From contig NC_037641.1 of the NCBI RefSeq assembly GCF_003254395.2, forward strand, positions 6,935,001-6,999,000: a stretch of 64,000 nt of DNA. The letters are read 5' to 3'. Positions 1 to 13,000 of the stretch are shown here, one piece after another. The DNA comes from Apis mellifera (taxonomy: Eukaryota > Arthropoda > Insecta > Hymenoptera > Apidae). Both the position numbers and the translations under genes were made by a program. Numbering within the stretch: the stretch's first letter is position 1; each line of letters opens with the position of its first letter. Under the pieces are notes generated by a model. It did not search any database and had not been told where the DNA came from. It saw nothing but the letters and a program-made list of their open reading frames with translations.

Positions 1-500
1 AACATCACACGTTTTCTATTTTAAATCCAATAGTAATTTTTTATTCTTTCAACACCTTTCTTTCAGTTTTGATAAATTTGAGCCATTAAGTGTTAATTTT
101 AATCATCCTAAAGATTATTTATATTCAGCATCGAAAACATTATTTCGTATCAGATTCCTCCATTTTGCATTTCATTCCTCCTCTCCTTTGTTTCGTATTC
201 GAAATCTAGATATCGTGGAACAATTCGTGGACATTGATAAAAGAATTTTCCAGGCCGTAACGTAGTTGGAAGAAAAATATTGGAAGGACAGTTGTATCAT
301 GTATCGCCACAGGAATCTCTATATAACCTGCTACAAATTGGACGTCTGACCTTTAACCTTCTGTCCTCTTTCTCTTTCACTTTTCGATCCATCATCTCCT
401 TTTTGCTCTTCCCTTCCATCGATTGTCTTTCAATTCGTTTTAACTTTCATTTAAACGATTGGAATGTTAAATTAATTCCATCTATTGTAATTTTTAAAAA

Positions 501-1020
501 ACAAAATTTTAAAATACCATTCCATGAAAATTCTCATTTCATCAGATACTAATTTGATTATTCGTTATTAGAAATTTTATTTGACATTTTAAATATTTTC
601 TAACATTAGTATAAATAATTTACTTTATTTAAAACTTATTTGAAACTTAAGTTCAAACAAATCAATTATCCATTTTTTATCTTATTTCAACTCTAAAGAC
701 ATTTTTCTCATATATCCCTCCATCGTTAGAAAAATTGACAAGATTTCTTGACAAATTTTAAAATACCATTATGAAAATTCTCATTTCATCAGATACTAAT
801 TTGATTATTCATTATTAGAAATTTTATTTGACATTTTAAATATTTTCTAACATTAATTCGTAATATATCGTTTAATATAAATAATTTACATTATTTAAAA
901 CTTATTTGAAACTTAAGTTCAAACAAATCAATTATCCATTTTTTATTTTATTTCAACTCTAAAGACATTTTTCTCATATATCCCTCCATCGTTAGAAAAA
1001 TTGACAAGATTTCTTGACAA
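501..1020. repeat. Diverged tandem duplication, two units of about 250-270 bases
   Basis: Unit 1 (501-750) and unit 2 (751-1020) start ACAAAATTTTAAAATACC and ACAAATTTTAAAATACC and both end at TTGACAAGATTTCTTGACA. They are near-identical apart from point changes and an insertion of about 20 bases around 855-875 in the second unit. Entirely AT-rich and non-coding. Confidence 0.95.
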
Positions 1021-4000
1021 CGATCATCTCTCCATACCTCAACACACCAGATTAAAAACGACCTATGCACGGTTGTTCCTTCTTCTCTCTCTCTTTCTCT
1101 CGGTTTTATCCGAGCTTATTGTGCAGAGCTTCGTCGACTCGAGCTTTAAACGGGAATGAATCATTGTGAAGTGAAGTCCATCTGTGAGTAATAACGCGTC
1201 CTGGAGAACTGATGTCCAGCGGGCATCGAAACGAGTTCGAATGAAAAATGCAGAGAGAGAGAGAGAAAGAAAGAGAATCGTAATCTTCCTATGCGATTTA
1301 CTTTCGCGCTTTTCGGAACACGCTGTTTTTCCACCCAGCTTTTCTCCTTCTCTCTCTCTCTCTCTATTTTATTCTCCTCTTCTCCGTTTTCGACGATTCC
1401 AGGTTTATTCGATTCGAGAGGCTCGCTCGCGATAATGCTACGCGATATTGCGCATTCACGGTCCGCGATTCGAGGGATGTAAATTATTTATCGTCGTGTA
1501 TTAGGTAACTTTAATATACGGCGGAAAGTGTACGCCTGAATAACTCGATTATTCGATTATAAAGGTCGGTCTGTAACGAGAACTATGAAAATTTACTCTC
1601 CTCCGTTTCGGGTTTGGATTTCAATGGTTTCGATACCGAATGCGGTGATGTAATTATTGTTGTACGTAATAATTGAATTGAAATTATTCCCGTTTTTTCC
1701 CACATTTCGCTCTTGTTCGAATTTTGTATTGATTAAAACTTGTTTGCATTAACTTGTTTATTGGATGGAGCAAATATAAGGGAAAGGGTGAAATCTAATT
1801 TAATTAGATAATTTTATGGTTCGTAAAGGAGAGTTTTGGATGATTAATGAGGATAAGGTAATAAAGTGCGTGTTTTTCAAACAAGTGTTTCAAGACAAAG
1901 GAAAAAAGGGGAAGGAACGATTTCTTTTTTCTGACTTCTGGATGATTCAAAATTAACACTGGATTTTACATTGGACAGTAACCAGTCGTACGGATCGACG
2001 TTTCTTTTACAAACTTGTTTTCCAAACAAAATTTATTTTTACTTACTTTTAATGCCAAACGCCTTCTTGTTTCTGGAAAAATGCAAGTCTTTGTCCAGTT
2101 TCCACTGAAACTTTCGCTTCGATATACAATGGAAAACGAGATCGAATCATTGCGTTCGCAAACTTTTTTTAATCTTTGAAGAAAAACTTGATTGATCAAA
2201 TTTGATTAAATTGTGATAAGATATTAATCTAATCTCATTTTCAATTTTTAATTCTATAGAATCTGCCTATAAGATAGATTTATATTTCTAATTACCCTTT
2301 CCAGTCTTCTTTTTCAATTGAATTTTCTCAGTTTTATAGCAAAATTATTAAAGTGACTGTTATTGTGTCCATGTTGGAATTTTTAAACAAGAATTAAAAA
2401 AAACTATATTTATTCCTCGTTTAACGAGATGAAATGTATTTAACGATAAAATCTAGGAAGGAATAAATATACATTTATACGTTATCTCGTATTTCTTTTC
2501 TGTTTTGTTAATTTTTTATCATTTTTATACCCTCGTTTATTTTGAATTTTGTTTTTTTTTTGTTTGTTTGTTTATTTTTTACGTGGAATTCTTCGCTTCG
2601 TGGAAATCGGCTATTGCAACTATACTTTCGGCCGGAATTCGATCGGAGTTGAGGGATTGTTTGCCGTGGAAAATTCGTGCACGAATAAATCCATGTAAAT
2701 TGTCCGGCGTAACAAAGATCCGCTTATAATTATTCCTCATTAAATATCGTGACGTCAAAAGCACTTTGCCACCCAAGTGTTTATAACAGGCAGTTGATTT
2801 AATTTCAATGTCCCACCCTGGAGAAGTAGAGTCCGATGCAAATGAAGGGAACTTCTTGCCTTCTCTCTCTTTCTCTCTCTCTTATCAATCTTGATCTTGA
2901 ACAGACGTTGAATTATCAATGGATCAAGAATGGATACTTAATTATATATAAATCGTTTCGAATTATAATTTTGAATTTTTAAAAAAATTATTCATTTCCA
3001 TTATTTGAATTTTTATATTTCAAAATGAAAAATTATTGTTAAATATTGTGATCATGCACTTATATATCTACGATGCTAATTGATATTTGTTTCGAGCGAA
3101 TTATTCATTATTTCAGTTCGAAAATATCTTTGTCTTCGTTTTACAAAATTTACAATTATTCTTTTTTTAAATCTCTCATTAGAACAAATGATCTTCTCAT
3201 CTTCTTATTCCTTTTTTCTCTATTTAAAATATTTCTTTCTCGTTACAACAATTACTTTGATTATTATATTATAGGATAAATTTATTCCAATTCGCGTTCC
3301 AATTTTTTCTTCGTCAAATATTTATGAAATTAGACTACGAGAAAAGCGATGAACACTCAAAATTGTTAATAAAATCTATGAAACGATTCGATCCAAGATC
3401 AATCGCAATACGTTTCTTACTTTTCTTCTGGAAAAGTTGCAGAAAAATATAATTTAATGAAGCGTATATTATATATTACGTAACAATATGATTTGTCCCA
3501 GCAAGAGTCCAGTATCAACCGGATACACAACGCTTCATCAGCTTACGCTGATTCATTACGTGAAATCTGCTCGAAACTTTGGCTGATCTGGCGCAGTTTT
3601 TTCTTCACGCTGTGTGACTCATCCCAGAAAGAAAGAAGAATCCCTGTTTCAAAGAGAAAAACCTGTTCAAAGGATCGATGGAGGGTGGGACGAGAAGTCA
3701 GAATTGGGCGGGTTTTCACCGATTATCCGCGGGGAGGAGGAAATGGCAAACACCGCCATTTAAATTGAACTTGTTGATCCCGCGAGCTGCGCAGGTTAAT
3801 GAAAATTTCAAAGCGGAAATATCAAAGCTTCCATCACGGGCGAGTTAAACTCGTTGGAGCATGCATATTTAAAGTGGGAGAGCAAGGTTCTCGCTCCCTG
3901 AAAACGCAGCAGATTTTTTTTCGATTCGATCGACCGATTGGCCGAAGTCGTTTAAACTCGCGATTATTTCGAGGAAAAGGGAAAATTTTATTCTTGATAT

Positions 4001-7000
4001 CCGCTTTATTATATCCCTTTGATTAATGATAATTCTACAAAATTTTATAATTTTTTTTATCTCATGGAATGACAACATTTTCTCTTTTTTTCTTTTTTTA
4101 AAATAGTTTCTTCTCCTTTTTACTATGTGTCTTCAGATTAAACGTCTTTGTCGTTTTTTAAAAGAATTTTCATCGATTCTACGATTAATAATAGAAACAT
4201 ATCGAGGAAAAAAATGGAATCCATAATTAATTTTCACGCGTCAATATATTATTAATTCTCTACGATTCTCTCTAGAATTCGTCGTGCGTATAATTATTAT
4301 TGCACTTCCGTTTCCGCGTAATTCCCTTCTCGAGTATTCGTTAAACACGTATTAAATTTGATCGGCAATATACACTTGAAAAGTCCATCGAATCGACGGA
4401 CAGATGCAACACGCCGCGATTGCCAATTACAATGAACTATTTATACCATTTATAAGTTGAAAAAGAAAAAAAAACGGGGAATGGAAGCCGTGTTTGTCGG
4501 TCTCGAGCACGGTATCTACGAAGGGTCGATAAGTGGACGTCAATTAATAAGCGATTCCGCGTGGTCGATGACTGTGCGCGCTACTCCACTTTTTCCCTCC
4601 GTTTTCGATCCTCTCTCGATCGCGGTTCAGTAATTAGTTTTCGGTCCACGGGTGGTTAATCCAGTGGTTAATCCGGCGATTATTCTTTCCTTTCTCTCTC
4701 TCTCTCTCTCTCTATCTATCTCTCGCTCAGAAGGAGAGAAACAAGCGAGATGAAATTTTTCGATCGAAGAGATTTTTCGAGATTTAAAAAAAAACAGTAT
4801 TCAATTATCGGGAGAAATTTATTTATAATTATTGCTTTTTATTAATTGCTGAAAAGTTGAGAATAGCGTTGTTAAAGAAAATAAAGTGAGAAGCTTAATA
4901 GAAATTATTTACTCTTTTATTCAAGCGTTTCCAGAAGAATCTCTGTCTCTTTCTAAACAACGAAACTCTTGATTACGTAAAAACGTGTGCGTGTTCGATT
5001 GAAAAGGTTGTGGAACAAAGAAGAGAATAGTCATTCAAAAATTAAATTATATTTGAGGTTTGAAATTTTAGAATTTTCCGAGAAATACGAATTATATAGA
5101 AAAACGATTGATCGTTGGTAGGCGTCCCTACAACGAGAGGAGAAAACTCGAGACGATTGAAACTGGATCGCGGTGCAGGATGCGGGTATTAATTGCGTAA
5201 CAGGCGTGCACGGTTCATCCTTCGATACCAGGCGTCAGCGACGATAGACGCATTTTTTCAAGAAGCTTATCGACGTTGATGAATCGACGTCGGGCGCCGA
5301 GTCGTAACGTCACCGTCTGGGTTGAATCCCCCGGAATTGTTCGACTCGTAAATATTGTTCACCGCCTTCCGATGAGACGGAAAACAGCAGCCGAGATCGA
5401 CGCAAGATTTAACGGATTTTTAATCTTATTTTTCGGATAAGCAAGCGAAATGTGAGTTTAATAAAAGAAAAGGATCGAAGATCGTGCCACTTTAATATAC
5501 AATTTGATATCATCGCAAAGCATGGAAGTGTTGCACTGATTAATTAAAAAATTAGAGTTTAAAAAGAGTTTGAGTGCCGAATATATTTTCATTGGCTTGG
5601 GAAATTTGGAAAAATATCGTAAATAAAAGTTTGTAAAAACTAATAAATAATTGAATTAGAGAAAATTTATCATTGAATTTCTAGCATCTTTTTTTTTCTG
5701 TAAAATTTCTGTTTTGCTTTGTTTGTTATATTATCTAAGTACAATTAGTCGCTTAAGTAAAGCTTGGAGTGATAGCTAGCTATCTTATGGAAATTGGAAA
5801 TGTCGTGTTGAATAAATTCGTGATTAGTTTGTTTTAATTACTTGACTCATCGAGTTTTCAATGATTATCGTCCTTCGCAAATTGATTATATTGCGCTCGA
5901 TCAAACTTTACTTTACGATTAAATGGAGATCGCATTTAAATCAATATAAAATTTCGTAATTGTAAATTTGTATGGAATGGAATATCGTTTACGATCTGTT
6001 GGTATCCTCTTTCCACGTAATTTTTATAATTATCATTTTTTGTAGACATTGATGAAAAATATTTAATAAAGCAGCACATGGAATCTTTTGCACGTGTAAT
6101 TCTTGTTTACAACTCGTGTATGTAACATTAGATTAATAGTTGCGTGTATAATAACACGTTACACATCGATGGGTTTCATTTTGCTTTAAAAAATGAATAT
6201 TTTATTTAAAACTGAACTTCTGTTTCGATCTTGTAATCCGATTGGCTGGAATTTGGTTCAAGTTCGCTTTCATTTCGCTTTAATAATTTTGATTCTATTC
6301 GATAAGTTTGCAAATGTATCGTTCAATTTTTATATATCTTGCGCTTAAATCTCGAGGCGAGTCTCGTTGGAAAGAAGTTACGTAAACTTGTGTTGTTGCA
6401 TCATTATCTTTTTTTAGAAAATTAACTTATGTATTTAGAAAAATTTAACAGTTGTATAATACATCTAACATAATAAGGGAATAATTTCTAGACTAGCTTA
6501 TCTTATTGTTTCAAATAATTATTCTTAATCCAATCAAGAAACTAATTATTAAATCGAATAATTCCAATTATATTAGAGATTAAAAAAAAATCGATCGTCG
6601 GTTCTTTAATAATTCTCTTTCTCACCGAGAAAGAATTTCACACTTTTTGAATTATTAATTAACATATCGTGAAATATTTCTTTGTAATAATGCAGAATTA
6701 ATACGCTCGAAATAATCTTGCTACTTTTTTTTTACATTATAAATATAATGTATCGTTATATATTTACATTCCCGTCATTCTATCGAAGTTCACAGGGTTA
6801 TCAGAGAATATTGACATTAATGAATTCATTTCAAGTCTTGGAGATCTCGACAAGAGGTTTCAGAGCAGCATGAATGAAAATTCGTTGGATGAGTTGCTGC
6901 TCTCAATTAACACCGCGGTTCTCGAAACGATTGACGAAAAGTTTAGTTTGCTCGTTCATTTCGAATTCGATGACCATTTTCTAAAATGTTAAAGAAGGAT

Positions 7001-7455
7001 ATACTTAAAGGTATATCACGCCACATCCGTGGTACGTAAGCGATTACGGATAAGAATTCAGCAGGAGGATGCGTTCGTGGAGGAAGTTCACGTAAAATTG
7101 ACCTCATCGCCCAGACGATTCCAACGGGATGAGTCTCTCTCTCCGGAATTCGATTTTATCTTCCACCACACGCTAAAATACGTACAATCCCATTCATTGA
7201 GAGTTTCACATGGCACATGGTTCCTATTTTGTTCCATCATTGTAATATAGCGACTGCTTAGAGAAGCAAGTTTTTTGAACTGGAAATTTAAAAAAATAGA
7301 AGAGGAAAGGACGTTAATTAAATACTTCTTTTGAATTTTATAGAGATGGATAGAACTTGAAAAATCTCTTTCGACCGTAAATTTCATAATATAAAAGTTC
7401 TATAGATATTTAATTATTTATTTTTTCAATTTATTCAGATTAAAACCAAATCTCG
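1021..7455. other. Non-coding AT-rich DNA, no gene seen
   Basis: Open frames here are short, AT-driven and without recognisable domains. Noted: a full CRE palindrome TGACGTCA at 2750-2757, a CT-repeat around 4690-4725, and a moderately CpG-rich patch around 5110-5400 with no coding support. Confidence 0.6.
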
Positions 7456-8034
7456 TTCGAATATTCCAATCTCAAAAATCACAATTTGTCTGCAAAATGT
7501 GGCTTACTTCTAGAATAAAAGGAAAAGACTAACTAACCCAAACATCCTTAAAATTTAAAAGTTCATCTTATTGCTGAAAGAACTTTTCTCTCTTCAGAGA
7601 GTAAAATACGTGAAAAGGGATCGTAATTCTTAAAATCGATACGAAATTCCGCGAGAGAAATAATCCAACTCGCGAGGAGGAACTGCTCTCCGTTTAAAAA
7701 GGATAGAATTGTTGGCGTGTGGAGGGCCGAGGCCAAATGTTCAATATTCCTTCAAATATTCCAATTACAAAAATCACAATTTGTCTGCAAAATAGCTCAC
7801 CTCTAGAATAAAAGAAAAATACTAACTAACCCAAACATCCTTAAAATTTAAAAATTCATCTTATTGCTGAAAGAATTTTTCTCTCTTCAGAGGGTAAAAT
7901 ACGTGAAAAGGGATCGTAATTCTTAAAATCGATACGAAATTCCGCGAAAGAAATAATCCAATTCGCGAGGAGGAACTGCTCTCCGTTTAAAAAGGTGACG
8001 GATAGGATTGTTGGCGTGTCGAGGCCAAATGTTC
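7456..8034. repeat. Diverged tandem duplication, two units of about 285 bases
   Basis: Unit 1 (7456-7742) and unit 2 (7751-8034) both begin near ATATTCCAAT and end GAGGCCAAATGTTC. They share long identical stretches such as CACAATTTGTCTGCAAAAT and GGAGGAACTGCTCTCCG. A minus-strand open frame of 121 codons (7856-8221) overlaps unit 2 and is not considered coding. Confidence 0.95.
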
Positions 8035-9735
8035 GAAAGTAAAAGGAAAGTCGGAGAAATGTTCGTTTCTCGATCGTTCGTAACGTACTCACGGCTGATT
8101 TTGCTTGGCTTGGATGCACAAAGAGAGACTTATCGAGCAAACGGGGTAGCACGGTTTGGTTAATGAGCCCTGTGAGGAGTGACAAGGCTGCGGTTAGAGA
8201 TTTGCACGCGAAAACTAACACGTGCGTGCAACACGAGCTCGGCTCACAGTGGGAAAAGAAAGTTAAAGAGGCGGAGGTTTCGCTCTTAAAATAAATCGGC
8301 CAGACAAAAATGTTGCCCGGTCTATACGAGGACCGTCGCTATTCCGCGCATTTTTTTCCCCCCTTTTTTCCCCCCCAATTCGCGGCGTCTCTGTCCCTCC
8401 CCCCCCTTTGTTCCATCCAATCGTTTGAAAATTTGTCAAAGAAGCTTGCGAATTTTGATTCCGTTCTAAAATTGAAAGAAATGAATCTTGGTGTGTATAT
8501 TCTTTCAGACCTTGAATTTCTTGATGAAGTGATAAGAGTTCTTGTGAAATGAGAAAGTTTGTCTTATTTTTTTCGAGTAGATATATAATAATGTTCCATA
8601 TATTTGAATATTTTTTTCTTTTTCGGAATAATTAAATGATAATATTCTTTTTTTCTTTCGCCACTTTATCTCGTAACTATTATTTATTAATTAAGCTTCA
8701 TTTGTTAGCTAAGATTCTTACGGTATCGAATATTAGATAAGATTAAACGTAATGAATGGAACTGAAAAGTGTGTAAAACAGATATGATTAGATACGCTTC
8801 CGTATATATAATCATTGTCATTTAATTAATTAAAACGTGAAATGATGTTTATTGTAAAAAAAAAAAAAAAAGGAAAAGAATACAATATACGTTTTATTCG
8901 TTTCAAATCATTGGTTGGATTCATTCTCGTGCTCGCTTTCTACGACTGTAAGGAAAAGATTGACGTCACAGACGTTCACCTTTGGTCTCATTCCACACTA
9001 GTAGAAAAAGAAATAAGTAAAAAAACTCGCTGTGCATGCACATTCTCATATATTCTTTCGCAATAAAATAAAGAAATTAATTCGCGTCGCGATCGTTACG
9101 TCAAATATTTGTAATCGAATCGTAATAACACAACAACGACGAATAAAATTCGAGCGAGCAGAAATATTACAGTCGAATTTCAGAAAAATAATTCAATGAT
9201 AAAATTCACAAAAAAAATCTACAATAAACGAATAAAATTCATTAGGACTCGAAATCGATGTTCTTATTTAAGAAAAAATAAACAAATAAAATAAAAGAGT
9301 TAATTAACGTTGGCGAGAAGAAGGATATCAAATTCATTCGCGACCCGGTTTACTTCTCCGCTGTTAAATCGGAGCAGCCCGTGTCCCATTTCCCTTTCTT
9401 TTTAAATCCACGTTCCAAGACGATTCACTTCCGGCCAGGCGCCTGCCGCCATTCGAATTCAAGGCCTCAAACGCATCCTCCGCTTCCTGTCGTCCCCTCC
9501 TCCCTCTCTTTTTAACGTCTGCTCGCGCGAAACGAAGATTTTTCTTTCTTTTTTTTTCTTAAATCCAATCATCGAGCTGTCGTTGCACCTTTGAACCTTT
9601 GATCCCGGTTTGCAGAAAATAGAGCTCCTCGTTGTCTTCCCTCGTTGAAATCCGATTGAAATGACACCACATTGTGTTGGTTGTTGCGTAATATACGATC
9701 GAATTTCGATATTTTTACGCGATTTTTATCATGTC
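8035..9735. other. Non-coding DNA with mirror-like pyrimidine tract
   Basis: No coding support. A T7-C6-T6-C7 pyrimidine run lies at 8351-8376 with another C-rich run around 8397-8406. A full CRE palindrome TGACGTCA is at 8961-8968. Confidence 0.5.
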
Positions 9736-10086
9736 ACACGCATTAACTCTCTTGGCTGAGAAAAATTTCCAACGAAATGTTGAATGATTTCGCAATTATT
9801 TAAATTTTTTTTTCTTTATACATTGGAAATTAAAATTATATTTTTGTTGTACCTTCGAGGCTTAGAAATTGTTATAAAGTGTTATAAAGTTAGAAAGTAT
9901 TCGAGTTGAGACACGCATTAACTCTCCTCTTGGCTGAGGAAAATTTCCAACGAAATGTTGAATGATTTCGCAATTATTTAAATTTTTTTCTTTATACATT
10001 GGAAATTAAAATTATATTTTTGTTATATCTTCAAGGCTTGGAAATTGTTATAAAATGTTATAAAGTTAGAAAGTATTCGAGTTGAG
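9736..10086. repeat. Tandem duplication, 175-base unit
   Basis: Unit 1 (9736-9910) and unit 2 (9911-10086) begin ACACGCATTAACTCTC and end AAAGTATTCGAGTTGAGA. Differences are small indels and scattered substitutions. Non-coding. Confidence 0.95.
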
Positions 10087-13000
10087 AGAGATCAATTGGC
10101 AAATTTATTATTAAACATTTATTATCTAGAAGAAGAAGAACATTCTCGTATCTCATTGTTACAAGGACAATGGTTTTAAGTATCTTTTATTGGCATTCTG
10201 AATTCGCTTGGTTTGTAACGATACAATTAATTATCAAATTGGTCGTATCGCCAGGAACACGTGGATATTCCAAGATTTCCGGATATTTCTCGTTATTCGC
10301 CGGAATTGTGCAGCCGTGGAAGGAAGCACGCGCCATCTTACACATTCCGATAAATCTTCAACTTTCCTAATTAATGATTCATACAATTGCCATGACATAA
10401 TTTATGCATCGTGTGTGTAATACGAGCAACACGTATCAAGTTTGTCAATGAAGTCGTCACTCCTTTGTTACATTTCTTTTCAATATCAATTAATTCAAAC
10501 AGAGAGAGAGAGAGAGAAATAATAAATAAATATACAACATCGCGATCGCCGTGGAGCGATATTTCAAAAATATTTTCCCCAATTGTTTGTCACATTAACC
10601 GTCTCGTAATTGTAAACCAATTGAAATTCGTGATATCAGAACGCCGTAGGTGTTCTTCTAATCTATCGTGCACTCAAATTTCTCGTCACCGTGCTTTCGA
10701 GGAAGCGAAAGCTTCGAATTTCAACAAATAACGCCGCGTCCCGTAAAGAAAAGTCATCAACCCGCTCCTGTTACAAAATTACAAGTTACACAAGTTTAAG
10801 TTTTACTTACCGAGAACTTCATTCGAACCGAAAGAATATAATGTCGCGTGTTCGTTTTCAAAATTCGATTCGAAACAAGTATAATAATTTTCTAAATTAA
10901 TATCCTGCAGCTCAACTTTGTGCAAATTTCAAAATTCATTTTTCGAAAAAAGAAAAAAGACTTCGTAGACACTTTCGAGCTTATAATTATAGTATAACGT
11001 ATGCAAATCTCGAGAATCTCGAGGATTCGAATGATAAAAGATCAAAATTATTTTTTAATCAATGTCTCGATCAACGCGTTCGAAGAATCGAGGGATTTAA
11101 AGATTCCATGGTTGGAACGCGATATACAACAACTCGACCCAGATCTTTTCCATCGCGACTCATTCGATGCACCTGCAACTTTTGCACAGAGGCTGCCCAC
11201 TCTCCTCCCATACGATATGACGCGCTCGATGGGTTTGCACCAAGGGCCAATACTATCGCGCAACGCGCTCGAGTGATTATAGGCCGCGCTTCGGCCGCAA
11301 CCGCGTGTTAAAGATCGTAGGATCTCGCGCAATGTCTACGAATGCGGGGAGGATGATGCACGGTCGTTAGACGACACGTAACGCGTAACGTTTGCACGCC
11401 GTTGCACGGGGTTTCGGGTCAGTGGCCCGTTTTATCGCGAATTTCGTGCCGCGTTTCGTGTTCATCCGCGTTTGAAGCGATCATTTTTTTGCGGTTTGAT
11501 CGATTTTAATGGTCGATCGTTTTTAAAAAATAATTTAAATAATCTTTTATCGTTTGAACATTGTGTAAATGACAGATATATTTTTTTTTGGAATAAGAAA
11601 AGATTAAAGTAAAAGTGAATTAGATTATTTTATTTTTCTGACGAAAATGAAAATAGAAATTCAAAGGTACACCTTGAGAGAAAATAGCTACGGATGGAAG
11701 TGTGTTAGCAGAGAGAATGGAATGTGTTGAAAATATATTTAAATTACATTGGTTGAAGAGCCAACAGGAATTTCTATATTCTTAGGTGTACATGGTAAAA
11801 TTTGGTGGACGTGGTACACGCTTGTAAATGAAGGCGAATTACTATTGAGGCGAGTGAATATAGAGTGAAAGTGTTCCTTCTTTTTTTTTTTTATTTTTGG
11901 ATAGAACAGCGAAGGGAGACGGTAATGTAATTAATGAATATTGGAGCGACGATGGTTGGAATTTATGTCGCGGATATTTTATCATGCGTGTTCTTTGATG
12001 TTTTGCACCAAGTAGTTCTAGTTTCAGTATGTATAATTTATGGCAAATATTACATGGATGAGAAGAGTTAAATATATATATATATATATATGAGAACATA
12101 CGATCATCGAATCAGAGCTCTTAAGATACTCTTAAATAATATAAAAATTCAAGTAAGATTGATAGCAAATTGCAAAGTGTTTACTGATTATAAAAAGAAA
12201 AATTAAAATCTTTTCTTCTCCAAAATTGTATGGATCCATACACGTTTATTCGTTCCCTCTGCGAAATTTAACAATGATTTAAAGAATTAGATCGAGTATC
12301 TATACTCAGAAGTATTTCGAATGAAATAATTTCTCGATAACTCTTGGTTGGATAGATTCACGAGGCTATTTTAACTTTTCAAAAGATTTCTGTCAAATAT
12401 TTAAAGAAGATACGAGTGAATTTCATAATCGAGGAAATAGGGAGAGTACGTTTCGAGAGTGAACAGAGAGCTAGAATAATGCAATAAGATTTTATAAGAC
12501 ACGTGGGGATATATGTTTTGCCGGTGATTTTATTACGAAATTCAATCGATCGCTGATCCCTCTTTCACGAAGACTTGTCTATTGAACCGTGAAGGACTGG
12601 CTCAGATCTAGAAAGCTACGGACGTGTAATCATTTTTACTCTGTGGGAAACATAACTGTACCTTATAACTCTTACTTTAGAAACGGTTATTATTCCAAAC
12701 ACGTTCTCCAAACATTGTATCGTTGTGTCCCTCCTTGTTCCTGAAAACATTAAACTATGAATATTTATAAAGTTTACAAAAGTAGTAGAAATCGTCGTAA
12801 CTTAAGGAACTTAAGAATCACGAAACGAGGACAAGATCATTATGAAAATTATGGAATGCCTTTCGGATTTCTCTGCGTATAAAAAAAGAAAAAAAGAAGA
12901 AGAAAAAAATAATTTTTTATTAAATGAGCAAATAATGATCTTATCGATTAATTAATTGAAAAATAATCGAAACAATTAATGCATTAGATAGAAATTTCAA

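Noticed and set aside
5310..5340. T-loop-like GGGTTGAATCCCCCGG suggesting a tRNA
   Set aside because: No matching acceptor stem or anticodon arm in the flanking sequence.
7856..8221. 121-codon minus-strand open frame
   Set aside because: Overlaps a tandem duplication, has no recognisable domain and no splice context.
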